Assembly (NCBI RefSeq): GCF_000340215.1
Contig: NW_006921534.1
Location: 434,001-498,000, forward strand
DNA length: 64,000 nucleotides
Source of the DNA: Pseudocercospora fijiensis CIRAD86
Taxonomy: Eukaryota > Ascomycota > Dothideomycetes > Mycosphaerellales > Mycosphaerellaceae
Direction: 5' to 3'
Within the stretch, counting starts at the first letter, position 1. Each line of letters opens with the position of its first letter. Below are positions 1 to 12,772 of the stretch, piece by piece. Both the position numbers and the translations under genes were made by a program. Under the pieces are notes generated by a model, which was not told the DNA's origin, did no database searches, and worked only from the letters and a program-made list of their open reading frames with translations.

Positions 1-3000
1 GGTTGCTTCCTATTATAGCGAAATAAGGTAACACCTTAGTAGATAAGTAGACACTGTTGTTATATACGAATTCGGCTAGTTATAGGAGATTAACCTAGTT
101 ATTAGGGTTCTTATTAATGTAGCTACGTAGGTACTACTATAGGGTAGCATTCTATCTCTCTATTTGACCGTTAGTCTATAGATAGAAGGCTGTTAATAGC
201 CGATGCTTTAGTCTTAGCTATAGGTGTATTTCGCTCTAATAGTGCGATATAAATATCGAGCCTCGGTTAGAGACTATCCCCTTAGGGGTTCCCTAATAGC
301 TATAGAAGATATTATTCTATAGTAACTTAGCTAAGTTAATAGCCGTCTAGTCCTTTCGAGCGGGGATATAGCGAGCGCCCTTAGTAAACCGGTCTACGAC
401 AACTAGGATAGCATTATATATATCCTTGCTACCCCTACGCTTAGTAGGCAGAAGGCCTATAATAAAATCCGTTATAAGCTTAGTAGATAGCTTCCCTAGA
501 ACAGGGAGTAAAGGTAACTCGCTAAATAGTAAGTGTTTCGGTGCTTTAACTCGTTAACATATAGTATACGTGTTTACGTAGTCCTTTATATCCCGCTTAC
601 TATTTAGCTAGTAGTATATACGCGATAGTAGCTCGTACGACCTCTCTATGCTATAGTAACCGGCAAGCTCACTATTATAGTGTCGCTTAAGAAGCTCTTA
701 TCGGATCGAATGCTCGGTAGGGATATAGAGCCTACCCTTATAGCGCAAATAGCTATTAGTATCAATCGACTAATTCTTACTAGATTTAGTCTTACGGCCA
801 CTTCTAAGCTAATCTATACGAGCAGTAGCAAAAGCGTCCCTTTGCTAAGTACGTAATAGCTTATCTATAAACGCTCGTCTATCCCCTTCTATAAGTTCGC
901 TTAATAGCACCCTCGCTATCTTACGTAGTACGCACTATATATATCTAGTAGTACTAGTAGCCGGATTAACTGCAGTAGTGCTATCGCTGTTACTATATAT
1001 AGCGATATCGACTAGGGAGTTATTATAACTTCTCCTATCTGTGTCCTTAATACGTACTATTAATATAGTAAGAGCATTAATATGCTTTAAGCCGTCGTAG
1101 AGTCCGGTAAGCCGCTTATCCTACGCTTACTTATTAATAATATAGGCTATAGCAATCTTATACTATAGGGTTAGAAACAATAAATTAATAGATTGCTAAG
1201 TCCCGCTATCGTAATTAGGTCGCCTCGATAGGCTATTAGTAGGGTTGCTTACGCCTAGCCGATATAATATATCAAAATCAAACCTAGCGAGGTAGACGGC
1301 CTATCTAGCCTGTCGACCTATAACTCTAGTAACCTTAGTAATGCTACGGAGGTTGTTATAGTCTATATAGACCTATATCGTATATTAGGCCCTATCGAGG
1401 TAATGCCTCTAATACTTAAAGGCCTCGATAATAGCTAAGAGCTCTTACTCGTAGGTCTCGTAGCGACGCTTAGTATCGATTATCTTCCTCGAGAAGAAGG
1501 TAATCGGGTGCTAGTAATAGTTATCGTCTGATTGCTATAACATAATAGCCGATATAGCGAACTGTAAAGCGTTAGTCTTAATACGGATTAGTTTGCTTAG
1601 TACGAAGTAGTATAACAAGGGGACTTTAGTAAATCGCTTCTTTAAACCGTTAAAAGCGGCTTGTGCTCTATTAGTCTATTTGAACTCTCTAGTAGGGTTG
1701 GCTTTAGTTTTAGTAAGCTTAGTTAGAGGCATTATATACCGTAAATAACCCTTAATAAAGCGACGATAGAAATTAGCGAAGCCGAGGAACGACTATAGCT
1801 CCTTAATTAACGTAGGAACAGGCTATTTAGTAATAGTTTTAATCCGATTAGGATTAGCCTTAACGCCCTTAGTTAATATAAGGAAGCCGAGGAATAACAC
1901 CTCTTTAGTAGCAAAGGTGCATTTAGAAGGCTTGCAATATAGGCTATAGGCTCGTAGGCGGTCGAGGACCTTACGTACTATAGCCTAGTACTCTATAATA
2001 TTAGGTAAATAGGTATAAACTAGGATGTTATCTAGGTAAACTATATAAAGGTAGTCTAATAGGCCTAAAAGGGCCCGATTGATATAGGACTAGAAGGTCG
2101 TAGAGGCATTAGCTAGCCCAAATAGTATAACTAAATACTTAAAATAGCTATAACGAGTACGAAAGGCTGTCTTCTATTCATCGCCCTTACGAATACGGAT
2201 GCGGTAATAGGCGTCCTTAATGTCTAATATAGTGTAGTAGTAGGTACTAGAAAGGCGATCGAGGGTCTTATTAATAAGAGGAAGTAGACAGCGGTCTTTA
2301 ATAGTAACAGCATTAAGCCTACGATAATCGACATATAGGCGTAGGCTACTATCCTTCTTTAGTACGAATAGGATAGGGGCGCTAGTAGGGCTGTTACTAT
2401 ACCGAATTCGACTATTAGCTAGGTTTTCTTCTAGGTACTTACGCAATACAGCAAGCTCTCGTTTACTAAGGTTATAGAGGGGGCTAAAAGGAACCTCCTT
2501 GCCCTCTATAATATCAATCTTATAATCCGTCTCTTTAAATATAGGCAATATCGATACTAAGTAGTGTTTGAATACATTAATATAGGTCTCTCGAATAGGT
2601 TCTAGTATACGATTAAGTTGTTTAGGATCTATGCTATTAGGGGGCACTAGTTTATCGTTATTACTACCGAGTAGGTCGGCCGTCGGATTAGCTAGAGTTA
2701 GGTTGCTAATAAATAGGACCCTAATATTATTAGGGCACTCGCTAATATTAATGTGTTTAATATCCTCTTTCCTAGCGATTCTAAATCGCTATTATTAACT
2801 GCCTAAGTCTATAACTATAGCATAGTACTTAAGAATAGGGTTGCTAATAACAATGTCGGATAGGAGGCTGTCTATATCTACCGCGTAGGCGGTAAAGTTT
2901 AGTAGGCGTTCATTTCCGAGGTCGTCCTTTAGAACTATAGGGATATAGTAGGCCCTATAGGTTAAGTGCCGAGCGTTATTAAACTAAGCAAGGGTTAGTA

Positions 3001-3170
3001 GGTTAGTCCTAGGCAATTGTCGAAGGTCTAATTACTTAGCTAGGCGATAGCTAATAAGGGCGCTAACTAAGTTTCCTAGATCTAGTATAACCTTAGTCTT
3101 ATAGTTAGTTCTATACGAGTCCGATACGAGATAGGTACGTATAATAGCTAGTACAATGTTAATAGTCTTA
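1..3170 (-). pseudogene. A1 pol relic: protease, RT, RNase H, integrase (partial)
   Basis: Read on the minus strand, the protease lies at about 2700-3170 with the active-site motif decayed to DLGN. RT lies at about 1800-2650. The best preserved stretch is 2174-2647, which keeps the N-terminal RT blocks SPLYNLSKREL, LRKYLEE, the LRLYVDYRRLN block and LDIKDAYYRIRI. The catalytic YxDD box near 2023-2045 has decayed to YLDN. RNase H follows at about 1250-1700 and the integrase zinc-binding and core domains at 1-750. Frame breaks are TAG or TAA at Gln or Trp sites. It would have copied the element's RNA and integrated the cDNA; it cannot do so now. Confidence 0.85.
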
Positions 3171-4761
3171 CGCCGTACGAGGCTAATAGTTAGTGCGGCG
3201 CTTATTCTTTTTTCGAATAGTTAGAAGGGCTAATAGGGGTAGCATTAGCGGCTAAGAGGTGCTTTCGGTGTTTAGCGGTAGTACGGTCGATTCGGGCCTA
3301 GTCCTTAGGTTTATCGCATTGGCCTAGTAGATAGCTAGTGCTATTACAATTAAAGCACTTCAATCCGGTTAGAACATTGCTATAGCTACTGTTGCTGCTA
3401 TTATTAGTTAATCGATTAGTATTATAGGGATACGAGCCCCTTCTACGGCCCCTATTATAGCCTCCTCTATATAGCCGTCGGCTACGGCCTCTTCTACGGT
3501 CGTTACTGTTCCTATTATTAGCACTATTGTTTTAGGTAGAACCTTAGCTTCCTCCGCGGGCATTACGGTTGCCGCGGTTAGTACTAGCTAGTCGGATCCT
3601 CGATTCTAGTCGCTATTAGAGCTAAACAGCCCGTTCGGCTGTTTCTACTTCGACTATAAATTGAATGCGCGTTAGATTAGTCTGTTCGAATATACGACGG
3701 CGGTCTAATTTAAGGACTAGTTCCTATCTTAGTTTAGGTCGTATCTTAGATATCTAGATAGAGTCGGTTTTAGGTAATAAATCGTCCTTAAGGGTCTTTA
3801 GATAGGCCTCGAAGGATCGAGAGGTTTAGTCGGCCTTTTGTTTAGTACGTAGGTATTAGTCTTAGGCGTGCTACTAGCGCAATATAGGGTTACTAAGGGT
3901 GTTTAGTATAATAGTCTTATAGTCTTGCTACTAAACAGCGGTCTAATTATTAAGGGAGTCAAAATAGTTATCCTAGGTACGTTTTAGGTCGCTATTAATA
4001 TACTATATAGCATAGACGACTAACGAGTAGTCGTCTAGCAACGCTCTTAGTACATTGCGTTAGTTAAGCTCGTAGTTACGAATATGATTATTGTATTGCT
4101 TCCGGCTAGAGCTATTAAATACGGTGCAATCCTTGAGTTTAGTATCCTTCTTTTAGACTAAAACAGAGAGTAAGGAAGGCCCTACTATTAGCTTAGTATT
4201 AGTTGCTAGGGATTGCTATAGGCGGCGAATTTCGAGGAGGTTCTCCTTTAGCTATTATTCTTAGCGTAGAGTAGCGAGCCTATTCTAGGTAGCTTCTTAG
4301 AGTCTCGCTACTAGCTAGGGGCTAAAGGCTAGTTAGCTATACCGTCGATTAATAATGTTGTTAAGAATGTCGTTAATAGGCAATTCTAGATTATCGCCTA
4401 GAACTATAGGTTCTTCGGAAGGCTTAGTAGTAGGCTCTTCGGTAGGAGGCACTTTAGTAGGTGCTTTAGTAGGCACTATACTACTAGTGTTATTATTACT
4501 AGCACTGCTAGGAGCACTGCCGGCGTTGTTATTGCTAGCGCTGCTAGCGGCGCCGCGGTTGTTACTTCGTAACAAACCGGCTATTATAAGGGGCGACACT
4601 AATAATATATTATTAGCCCCTAAGATACGGATATAGCGGAATTAGTAGGTATCGGTCTAGTATGCTTAACTTAGTATAATAGGCCGTATAGAAGGCCTTG
4701 CTTAATAATTAGTACGGTTGTTTCGATAGAATAGTACGTATAGGTCCCGTTCTTCGGGCAT
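3170..4761 (-). pseudogene. A1 gag relic with CCHC zinc knuckle
   Basis: Structural Gag polyprotein relic. An ATG at 4759-4761 opens a frame starting MPEERDLYVLF. The stretch 4333-4599 is open and encodes a Ser/Asn-rich then Pro/Thr/Glu-rich linker built from short repeats (KAPTKVPPTEEP). A charged, coiled-coil-like section and an Arg/Gly-rich segment follow. The zinc knuckle is at 3316-3357, CFNCNSTSYLLGQC; its His is now Tyr (CAT or CAC to TAT), the expected RIP change. In A2 and A3 the codon matching this ATG reads ACG and in A4 GCG, so the family's true start is uncertain. Gag seems to run into pol without a clear stop that is not RIP-type. Confidence 0.75.
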
Positions 4762-4856
4762 AATATAGTTAAATCGATAGTTTTCGTAGCTATACCGCTA
4801 AAAGCTTGAAATAAGGACTATCTAGCTACTGCCCTTAAAGGGTGGATCGAATACTA

Positions 4857-5045
4857 TATAAGAAGGGTTATATTAGTAGGTAGATAGGGTAGTAGTAGGT
4901 ATAAGTAGTATTCGATAGAGAACTAGGAGGAGAAGGAGGAAGGTAGGCTAGTTAGCCTAACGCTAAGCGCTAAGCCCTACCTAAGGCACTAAGACCCTAG
5001 CTTTACTCGAGCTAGTTATATACCAATTACGTATAGCCTCTAACA
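4857..5045 (-). repeat. A1 5' LTR (189 bp)
   Basis: It matches the 196-198-bp LTRs of A2, A3 and A4 from TATAAGAAGGG to the terminal TAACA. Eight bases (tttagccc) are missing just before the terminal TAACA, which accounts for 189 instead of 197 bp. B gag sequence begins at 5046. Confidence 0.9.
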
Positions 5046-5149
5046 ACCGAGCCTAAGTAACGGCAAAGTCCTAAGCTATAGTAGTAAGGACCCCGACTAT
5101 AAGAGCCGTTACTCTTACTCGTATCGGCTAAGTATATAGCCGATATGTC

Positions 5150-5701
5150 TTAAGATATAGACCTAGAGTCCTAGCGTATAGACTCGGTATATATAGAGCC
5201 TAGCGTAGAGCGTAATCTACCTCCGCGATAGTAAACATAGCGCCGTAATAGATTACTAGACGCGTCCCTAGGAACGGAAGCTAGGCGTCTAGTCGTAGAC
5301 CGCTAGCGAGTACGTAATGCGGCCGCGGGACCTTCCTTTTAAAACTAGCGTAACGGAAAGTAACCCGCTTATAACAACCCGTAGTCGTAGCGCCCTCGAG
5401 AAGTACTAGTACGCGATAACTAGAACGCCGCTAGTATAGACGCGGCTACCGAGGACGCCGACGGCGAAATCCTAAACGCCGCTAACCTAGCTATCCTACG
5501 TAATAAGATACGCTAGCTATTCGGATAACTAGCAAATTAATAGGTTACCTAAACTTAGTAGCTTAGGGATAAGATCCGCGACGAGATCGACTAGTTACGC
5601 TAGAGTATCCCTTTAAGCTTAGTATAGAACAGATTAGACGCTAGAAGAGCTAAACGCCTCGTACGCGTAGGCCTATATAAATAGGTCCTATTAGCCCTAT
5701 T
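5150..5701 (+). pseudogene. Chromovirus B gag relic, N-terminal part
   Basis: The plus strand keeps one reading frame to 5701 once TAG and TAA are read as decayed Gln or Trp codons. The product is Asn/Gln/Arg-rich with a predicted helical stretch near the end (AILRNKIRQLFGQLANQQ-like). The frame stops where A2 inserted and resumes after 12772. The region 5046-5150 is probably B leader or the gag 5' end; I see no motif in it. The B 5' LTR is not in the window, because A1 separates this part from whatever lies to the left. Confidence 0.55.
5697..5701. repeat. Target-site duplication of A2, left copy (CTATT)
   Basis: CTATT directly abuts the A2 3' LTR and is repeated exactly at 12768-12772. This fixes both ends of A2 and shows a single integrase-mediated insertion. 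Confidence 0.9.
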
Positions 5702-5897
5702 TGTAAGAAGGGTATATTAGTAGGTAGATAGGGTAGTAGTAGGTACGAGTAGTATTCGATAAGGATCTAAGAGGAGAGGGAGGAAGGTAGGAGAGTTAGC
5801 CTAACGCTAAGCGCTAAGCCCTACCTAAGGTATTAAGACCCTAGCTTTACTCGGCCTAGTTATATACTAATTACGTATAGCCTGTTTAGCCCTAATA
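5702..5897 (-). repeat. A2 3' LTR (196 bp)
   Basis: Runs from TGTAAGAAGGG to TAATA, the RIP form of TAACA. The retained TG shows the original LTR terminus. The pyrimidine-rich sequence next to it at about 5900-5915 (cttcccttctaaagg) is the polypurine tract read from the plus strand, and it confirms the minus orientation. Confidence 0.9.
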
Positions 5898-7130
5898 TAC
5901 GCTTCCCTTCTAAAGGCCGCGCCCTCGTAGCCTTCCTATATTCTAATCTCGACCTCTATTACTACTAACTTAGCAAATCTAATAAGCTGCTTAGCCGCGC
6001 TAAATTAAACACTTAACTACCTAATTATATAACTATATTAAACCTTACCTTCTAACATAATGTCTAACTCTAACTACGCTATCCTTATATACTATAAAGT
6101 GATATATAACTATAAGAATTAAGGACTATCGACTAATTATAATACGAGCGCGTCTTCCATACTATAATAGGTAGGCGTACGAGGTATTATAGCACTGCCT
6201 CCGTTCTAAGTAATATCGTTCCGAGTTCTTTGCGTCTACTCTAAAAGACCTAGAAATGTCCGCTCCGAGGGATTGTTCTTATTATTACGAGAGATTGTTC
6301 TTATTATTACGAGGGCTATTATTTACTATCGTAGTTTCGCTAGTCCTAATTAGTTAGGTTTAGTAGCCTTCAATTGTTAATTAATCTTATCTTTTAAAAA
6401 ACATAGCTCGTCTAGTTTCTATAAGTAAAGGCTATTATAAGTATAGTAGTTAAGGTTCGCCTCGCTTAAAGGGTCGGAAAGATCGAGGAGTAACTTATTG
6501 TCCGCAAGATCGACTCCGGCTAGCTTAGCTCTATAGTTTTGCCCTTAGTTAGTCTATTAGTCGCTTAATCTTTTAAGCAGCTTAAAGTTTTAATTAAACC
6601 CTTAGCAGGTTTAATCTTTTAACTTAGTTAGTATAGTACTTTAGGCTCGTAGTATAGGTAAGATTGTATCTGCGGCGCAGTAATAATAGCAAGTAATGTT
6701 AACAATAGCGGCGAGCAGGTAATGTTAATAATAGCGGCGCTAGCCGTCTTAGCGCTAACTTTACCTTATCCTTTAATTCCTTCTCTAACTAGTAACGCTT
6801 TAACTAGTAATATACTCCGCAATACCGTTACTAATATAGCCGTACGCCGTCTTCTAATATACCGCTAACTTATACTACGACGCTATCGTTATTATTACTA
6901 TTCGCGCGCGCGCGCCGCCCTCGTCGATCGCCTAGGCCTCGAGGCCTTATAGAATAAATAAACAAGAGGTAGAGTCCTTAAAAGAGTAGTAACTAATCGA
7001 CGCGTCGTAGCGCGCTAGGTATAGTCTTATTGTCCTAGTTTGCCGGTCTCTAATTAGTTAGCGAGTATTACCCCGGGGGTAGCATTAATCCTAGGTCTCT
7101 TTTAGTAATATTAGCGGCATTATAAGCTCT
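5898..7130 (-). other. A2 3' region between chromodomain and 3' LTR, no assigned gene
   Basis: About 1.2 kb, conserved also in A3 (26345-27650) and A4 (45320-46545). It holds a tandem pair of a unit of about 24 bp near 6276-6325 (ttgttcttattattacgag) and a CpG run near 6901-6916. Both strands can be read as protein-like when TAG and TAA are taken as Gln, including a plus-strand (antisense) frame from an ATG near 6060 beginning MSNSN. I cannot tell a decayed accessory ORF from untranslated sequence. Confidence 0.5.
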
Positions 7131-10100
7131 TAGCCTTCTTCGTGTTCTTTACGCTAGTCTAATACTCGTCTAATAGCTCGGTTATATCCTTAAACGAGTC
7201 TTTAGCCTCCTACGAGTCCTATTTAGGTAAATAGCCTTGCTATCTTAGGAGGTATTCCTTCTTGCCTTGCCTAGTCCGATGCTTTAGAATACGTTCTATA
7301 GACTATAGCTCTTTACTATTAGCTAGTATGTCCTCGGATTTAGTAGGTGCTTCGTCGCCTTTACGTAAATAGTACGGCTTAAGGAGGGATATATAGAAGG
7401 TGTTATAGATAGTGTAATAAGGTAGAAGCTATAGTTAATAGGCCTAGGTACCCCTAGGTTCTCGGATACGGAAGGGGCTAATATACCTTAGTACGAGCTT
7501 AGGCCTTGTTTTGCTATCGGGCGAGGGGTGTTTACGGATACGTAGGTTCTTCGTACTAAGTATAACTATATCGCCCTTCCGGAAAGTTATTAGAAGGTAG
7601 TATTTATTATAGTAGGCCTTCTAATAGGCCTAGGCCTTTGCTAGTTTATTAGCTATCTTAGCGTAAATTTCTCGTATCTTTCAAGTTTGAACCCTCTTAA
7701 TAGCCGCTAGTATCTTAGGTTAACCCGCTTCCCTTTCCTTACGCTCGGCCTCGAGCGATAGTAGGTCTTATAGTAGCGTAGGGTTGCTCCCTATTATAGC
7801 GAAATAAGGTAAAACCTTAGTAGATAAGTAGACACTATTGTTGTATACGAATTCGGCTAGTTATAGGAGATTAACCTATTTGTTAGGGTCCTCGTTAATA
7901 TAGCTTCGTAAGTATTGCTATAGGGTAGCATTCTACCTCTCGGTCTAGCTATCTGTTTATAGATAGAATGCTATAGATAGGCGATGCTTAAGTCTTAGCT
8001 ATAGGCATATCTTACTCTAATAATAAGATATAAATATCGAGCCCCGGTCGGAAACTATCTCCTTAGGGGTTCCCTAATAGCTATAGAGGATATTATTCTA
8101 TAGTGCTTTAGCTATATTAATAGTAGTCTAATCCTTCCGAGTAGGGATGTAACGAGCGCCCTTAGTAAACCGATCTACTATAATAAGGATAGTATCGAAG
8201 ATGTCCTTACTACCCCTACGCTTAGTAGGTAGAAGGCCTATAATAAAGTCTATTATAAGCTCTACAAATGGTTTCTTTAGGATAGGAAGTAAAGACAACT
8301 CGCCGAATAGTAAGTGCTTTAGTGCTTTAACTCGCTAGTATACTATATAGGTCTATATATATTCCTTTATATACCGCTTACTATTTAGCTAGTAGTATAT
8401 ACGCGATAGTAGCTCGTACGACCTCTCTATACTATAGTAACTAGCGAGCTTACTATTATAGTGCCTCTTTAAAAGCTCTTGTCTAATCGATTGTTTAGCG
8501 GGGACATAGTACCTACCCTTAAACCTTAAGTAACTCTTATTATCGATCGATTAGTTACTCTTACTAAACCGAGTCGTTCGCCTACTTATAAGCTTATCGA
8601 TACGTTTAGTAGCAAAGGCGTCCCTCTGCTAAGTACGTAATAGCTTATCTATAAACGATTAACTATCCCTATTTACAAGGTTATTTAGCAGTACCCTTGC
8701 TATTAAACGAGGTACGCATTATATATATCTAATAGTACTAGCAGCCGGATTAACTATAGTAGTGCTATCGCTGTTACTATATATTGCGATATCGACTAGG
8801 GAGTTATTATAGCTCTTCCTATTAGTGTTATTAGCCTTTGCCTTAATACGTACTATTAATATAGTAAGAGTATTAACATGCTTTAAGCCGTCGCGGAGTC
8901 CGGTAAGCCGCTTATCCTACGCTTACTTATTAATAATATAGGCTATAGCAATCTTATACTATAGGGTTAGAAATAGAGAATTAATAGATTAATAAGTCTC
9001 GCTGTCGTAATTAGGTCGCCTCGATAGACTATTAGTAGGGTTACTTACGCCTAGCCGATATAGAATATTAAAATCGAACCCGGCGAGGTAGACGGCCTAT
9101 CTAGCCTGTCGACCTATAACCCTAGTAACCTTCGTAATTCTACAGAGGTTGTTATAGTCCGTATAGACCTAAATGCTATACTATATACTATCGAGATAGT
9201 AGCGCTAGTGCTTAAAGGCCTCTATAATAGCTAAGAGCTCTTGCTCGTAGGTCTCGTAGCGACGCTTAGCATTAATTATCTTCCTTAAGAAGAAGGCAAT
9301 CGGGTGCTAGTAATTGTTATTAGCCTGTTGTAATATAATAGCTAATATAGCGAACTGTAAAGCGTTAGTCTTAATACGGATCTGCCTACTTAGTACGAAA
9401 TAGTATAATAAGGGGACTTTAGTAAAGCGCTTCTTTAAACCGTTAAAAGCGGCTTATGCCTTGTTAGTCTATTTGAACTCTCTAGGTAGATTGGCCTTGG
9501 TTTTAGTAAGCTTAGTTAGGGGCATTATATGCCGTAAATAGCCCTTAATAAAGCGGCGGTAGAAGTTAGCAAAACCTAGGAATAATTAAAGATCTTTAAT
9601 ACTAGTAGGTATTAGCTATTTAGTAATAGTCTTAATCCGATTAGGATTAGCCTTAACACCTTTAGTTAATACGAGGAAGCTAAGGAAGGCTACCTCCTTA
9701 GTAGTAAAGGTACATTTAGAAGGCTTGTAATACAGGCTATAAGTTCTTAAACAATCGAGTACCTTACGGACTGTAGCCTAGTGCTCTATAATGTTAGGTA
9801 AGTATATATAGACTAGGATATCGTCTAGGTAAACTATACAGAGGTAGTCTAATAGGCCTAATAGGGCCCGATTGATATAGGACTAGAATATAGTAGGGGC
9901 ATTAGCTAGCCTAAATAGCATAACTAAGTACTCGAAATAGCTATAGCGAGTATAGAAGGCTGTTTTCTATTCGTCGCCCTTACGTATACAGATACGGTAG
10001 TAGGCATCCTTAATGTCTAATATAGTATAGAAGTAAGCGCTAGAAAGGCGGTCGAGGGTCTTATTAATAAGCGGGAGTAGACAGCGGTCCTTAATAGTAA

Positions 10101-10960
10101 TAGCGTTAAGTCTACGATAATTAACACATAGGCGCAGGCTACTATCCTTCTTTAGAACAAATAGGATAGGCGCACTAGTAGGGCTATTACTATATTAAAT
10201 GCGGCTATTAGCTAGGTTTTCCTCTAGGTACTTACGCAATATAGTAAGCTCTCGTTTACTAAGGTTATAGAGCGGTCTAAAAGGAACTTCTTTGCCCTCT
10301 ATAATATTAATCTTATAATCCGTCTCTTTAAATATAGGCAATATCGATGCTAGGTAGTGCTTAAATACGTTAATATAGGTTTGTCGAATAGGCTCTAGTA
10401 TACGAGCAAGCTAATTAGGGTCTATACTATTAGGGGGCATAGGTTTATCGTTATTACCTAATAGATCGACTATTAGGTCGGCGGAGGCAGATATTAAGTT
10501 ACCGATAAATAGGACCCGGATATTATTAGGGCACTCGCTAATATTAATATATTTAATGTCCTCTTTCCTAGCGATTCTAAATCGCTACTTTTGAATGCCT
10601 AAGTCTATAGCTATAGCGTAGTGCTTAAGAACAGGGTTGCTAATAATAATATCGGATAGAAAGTTGTCTATATCTACTATATAGGTAGTAAAGTCTAGTA
10701 GGCGCTTATTGCCAAGGTCGTCTCTTAGGGCTATAAGAATGTAGTAGGCCCTATAGGTTAAGTGCCGAGCGTTATTAAACTAAGCAAGGGTTAGCAGGTT
10801 AGTCCTAGGCAATTGTCGAAGGTCTAATTACTTAGTAAGGCGATAGCTAATAAGGGCACTAACCGAATTTCCTAGATCTAGCGTAACCTTAGTCTTATAG
10901 TTAGTTCTATACGTGTCCTATATAAGATAGGTATATATAATAGCTAGCACAATATCGATA
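7130..10960 (-). pseudogene. A2 pol relic (PR, RT, RNase H, integrase, chromodomain)
   Basis: On the minus strand the protease lies at about 10450-10960, RT at 9550-10440, RNase H at 9050-9500, integrase at 7500-8720 and a C-terminal chromodomain at about 7190-7330. A chromodomain after integrase defines chromoviruses, which use it to target heterochromatin. The order and the surviving RT blocks match A1 and A4. Stops are TAG and TAA throughout. Confidence 0.85.
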
Positions 10961-12480
10961 GTTTTACGCCGCACGAGGCTAATAGTTAGTGCGGCGCTTA
11001 TTCTTTTTTCGACTAATTAGAAGGACCGATAGGGGTAGCATTAGCGGCTAAAAGGGTTTTTCGGTACTTAGCGGTAGTACGGTCGACTCGGGCCTAATCC
11101 CTAGGTTTATCGCATTAGCCTAGTAGATAGCTAGTACTATTATAGTTGAAGCATTTCAATCCGGTTAGAGGATTGCTATAGCTGCTACTATTATTAGTCG
11201 AGCGGTTAGTATTATAAGGATACGAGCCCCTTCTACGGCCCCTATTACGGCCTCCTCTATATAGCCGTCGGCTACGGCCTCTTCTACGGTTATTGTTACT
11301 ATTCCTATTATTAGCGTTGTTGTTTTAGTAGGAACCTTAGTTTCCTCTACGGCTACGATTGCTACAGTTAGTACTAGCTAGTCGGATCCTCGCTTCTAGT
11401 CGTTATTAAAGCTAGACAGCTCGTTTAGCTATTTCTACTTCGACTATAAATTAAATGCGTATTAGATTAGCCTATTCGAATATACGGCGGCGGTCTAATT
11501 TAAGGACTAATTCCTATCTTAGTTTAGGTCGTATCTTAGATATCTAGATAGAGTCGGTCTTAGGTAGCAAATCGTCCTTAAGGGTCTTTAGATAGGCCTC
11601 GAAGGATCGAGAGGTTTAGTCGGCCTTTTGTTTAGTACGTAGGTATTAGTCTTAGGCGTACTACTAGCGTAATATAGGGTTACTAAGGGTGTTTAGTATA
11701 ATAGTCTTAATGTCTTATAGTCTCGCTACTAAACAGCGGTCTAATTATTAAGGGAGTTAAAGTAGTTATCCTAGGTACGCTTCGGGTCTCTATTAATATA
11801 CTATATAGCATAGACGACTAACGAATAGTCGTCTAGAAGAGCCCTTAGTACGTTTCGCTAATTAAGCTTATAGTTACGAATATAGTCGTTATATTGCTTT
11901 CGACTAGACCTATTAAACACGGTATAGTCCTTAAGTTTAGCATCCTTCTTTTAGACTAGAATAGGTAGTAAGGAAGGCCTTACTATTAATTTAGTAGTAG
12001 TTGCTAGGGCTTCCTATAGGCGGCGAATCTCGAGGAGGTTATTCCTTAGCTATTGTTCTTAACGCAGAGCAGCGAGCCTATTTTGAATAGCTTTATAAAG
12101 TCTCTCTGCTAGTTAGGGGCTAATAGCTAGTTAGCTATGTCGACGATTAACAATGTTATTAAGAATGTCGTTAACGGGCAACGATAGGTTATTCCCTTCG
12201 ATTATAGATTCTTTAGTAGGCCCTATGCTACTAGCGTTGTTATTGCTAGCGCTACTAGCGGCGCCGCGGTTGTTATTGCTTTATAATAAGCCGGCTATTG
12301 TAAGGGGTAACACTAAGGATATATTATAGGCCCCGGTAGTGCGGATATAGCGGAATTAGTAGATATCGGTCTAGTGCGATTAACTTAGTGTAATAGGCTG
12401 TATAGAAGGCCTTGCTTAGTAATTGGTACGGTTGTTTTTAATAAAATAGTACGTATAGGTCCCGTTCTTTAGGCGTAATA
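10960..12480 (-). pseudogene. A2 gag relic
   Basis: Colinear with the A1 gag but with a shorter Pro/Thr-rich linker. The zinc knuckle is at 11112-11153. Its second Cys is now Tyr (TGT to TAT) and its His is Tyr, so two of four zinc ligands are lost by RIP-type changes. Confidence 0.7.
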
Positions 12481-12571
12481 TAGTTAAATTAGTCTTGTTC
12501 GTAGCTATACCGCTAAAAGCTTAAAATAAGGACTATCTAGCTACTGCCCTTAAAGGGTAGATCGAATACTA

Positions 12572-12767
12572 TATAAGAAGGGTATATTAGCAGGTAGATA
12601 GGGTAGTAGTAGGTACGAGTAGTATTCGATAAGGATCTAGGAGGAGAGGGAGGAAGGTAGGAGAGGTAGCCTAACGCTAAGCGCTAAGCCCTGCCTAAGG
12701 CATTAAGACCCTAGCTTTACTCGGCCTAGTTATATACTAATTACATATAGCCTATTTAGCCCTAACA
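12572..12767 (-). repeat. A2 5' LTR (196 bp)
   Basis: Runs from TATAAGAAGGG to TAACA, with the 3' end intact as CA. It is followed by the target duplication CTATT at 12768-12772 and then by resumed B gag. Confidence 0.9.
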
Positions 12768-12772
12768 CTATT
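12768..12772. repeat. Target-site duplication of A2, right copy (CTATT)
   Basis: Exact repeat of 5697-5701. Confidence 0.9.

Larger units (their letters stand above)
1..5045 (-). mobile_element. Ty3/Gypsy chromovirus, family A, copy A1 (left end outside window)
   Basis: From right to left the minus strand carries a 5' LTR (4857-5045), gag, protease, reverse transcriptase, RNase H and integrase. The sequence runs off the window inside integrase. It is colinear with copies A2, A3 and A4, and position 1 corresponds to about 7783 in A2. All domains carry RIP-type stops, so the copy is dead. It lies inside chromovirus B, whose gag sequence resumes at 5046. Its target duplication cannot be checked because the 3' LTR is outside the window. 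Confidence 0.9.
5702..12767 (-). mobile_element. Complete Ty3/Gypsy chromovirus, family A, copy A2
   Basis: Full-length element of 7066 bp with 196-bp LTRs at 5702-5897 and 12572-12767 and a perfect 5-bp target duplication, inserted in the gag region of chromovirus B. On the minus strand the order is 5' LTR, leader, gag, protease, RT, RNase H, integrase, chromodomain, a 3' region of about 1.2 kb, polypurine tract and 3' LTR. The two LTRs differ at about nine sites, eight of them C/T or G/A transitions. RIP after insertion explains most of that divergence. No domain is intact. Confidence 0.95.

Noticed and set aside
4355..4636. 93-codon plus-strand frame rich in Leu
   Set aside because: Shadow of the Asn/Ser/Pro-rich linker of A1 gag on the other strand.
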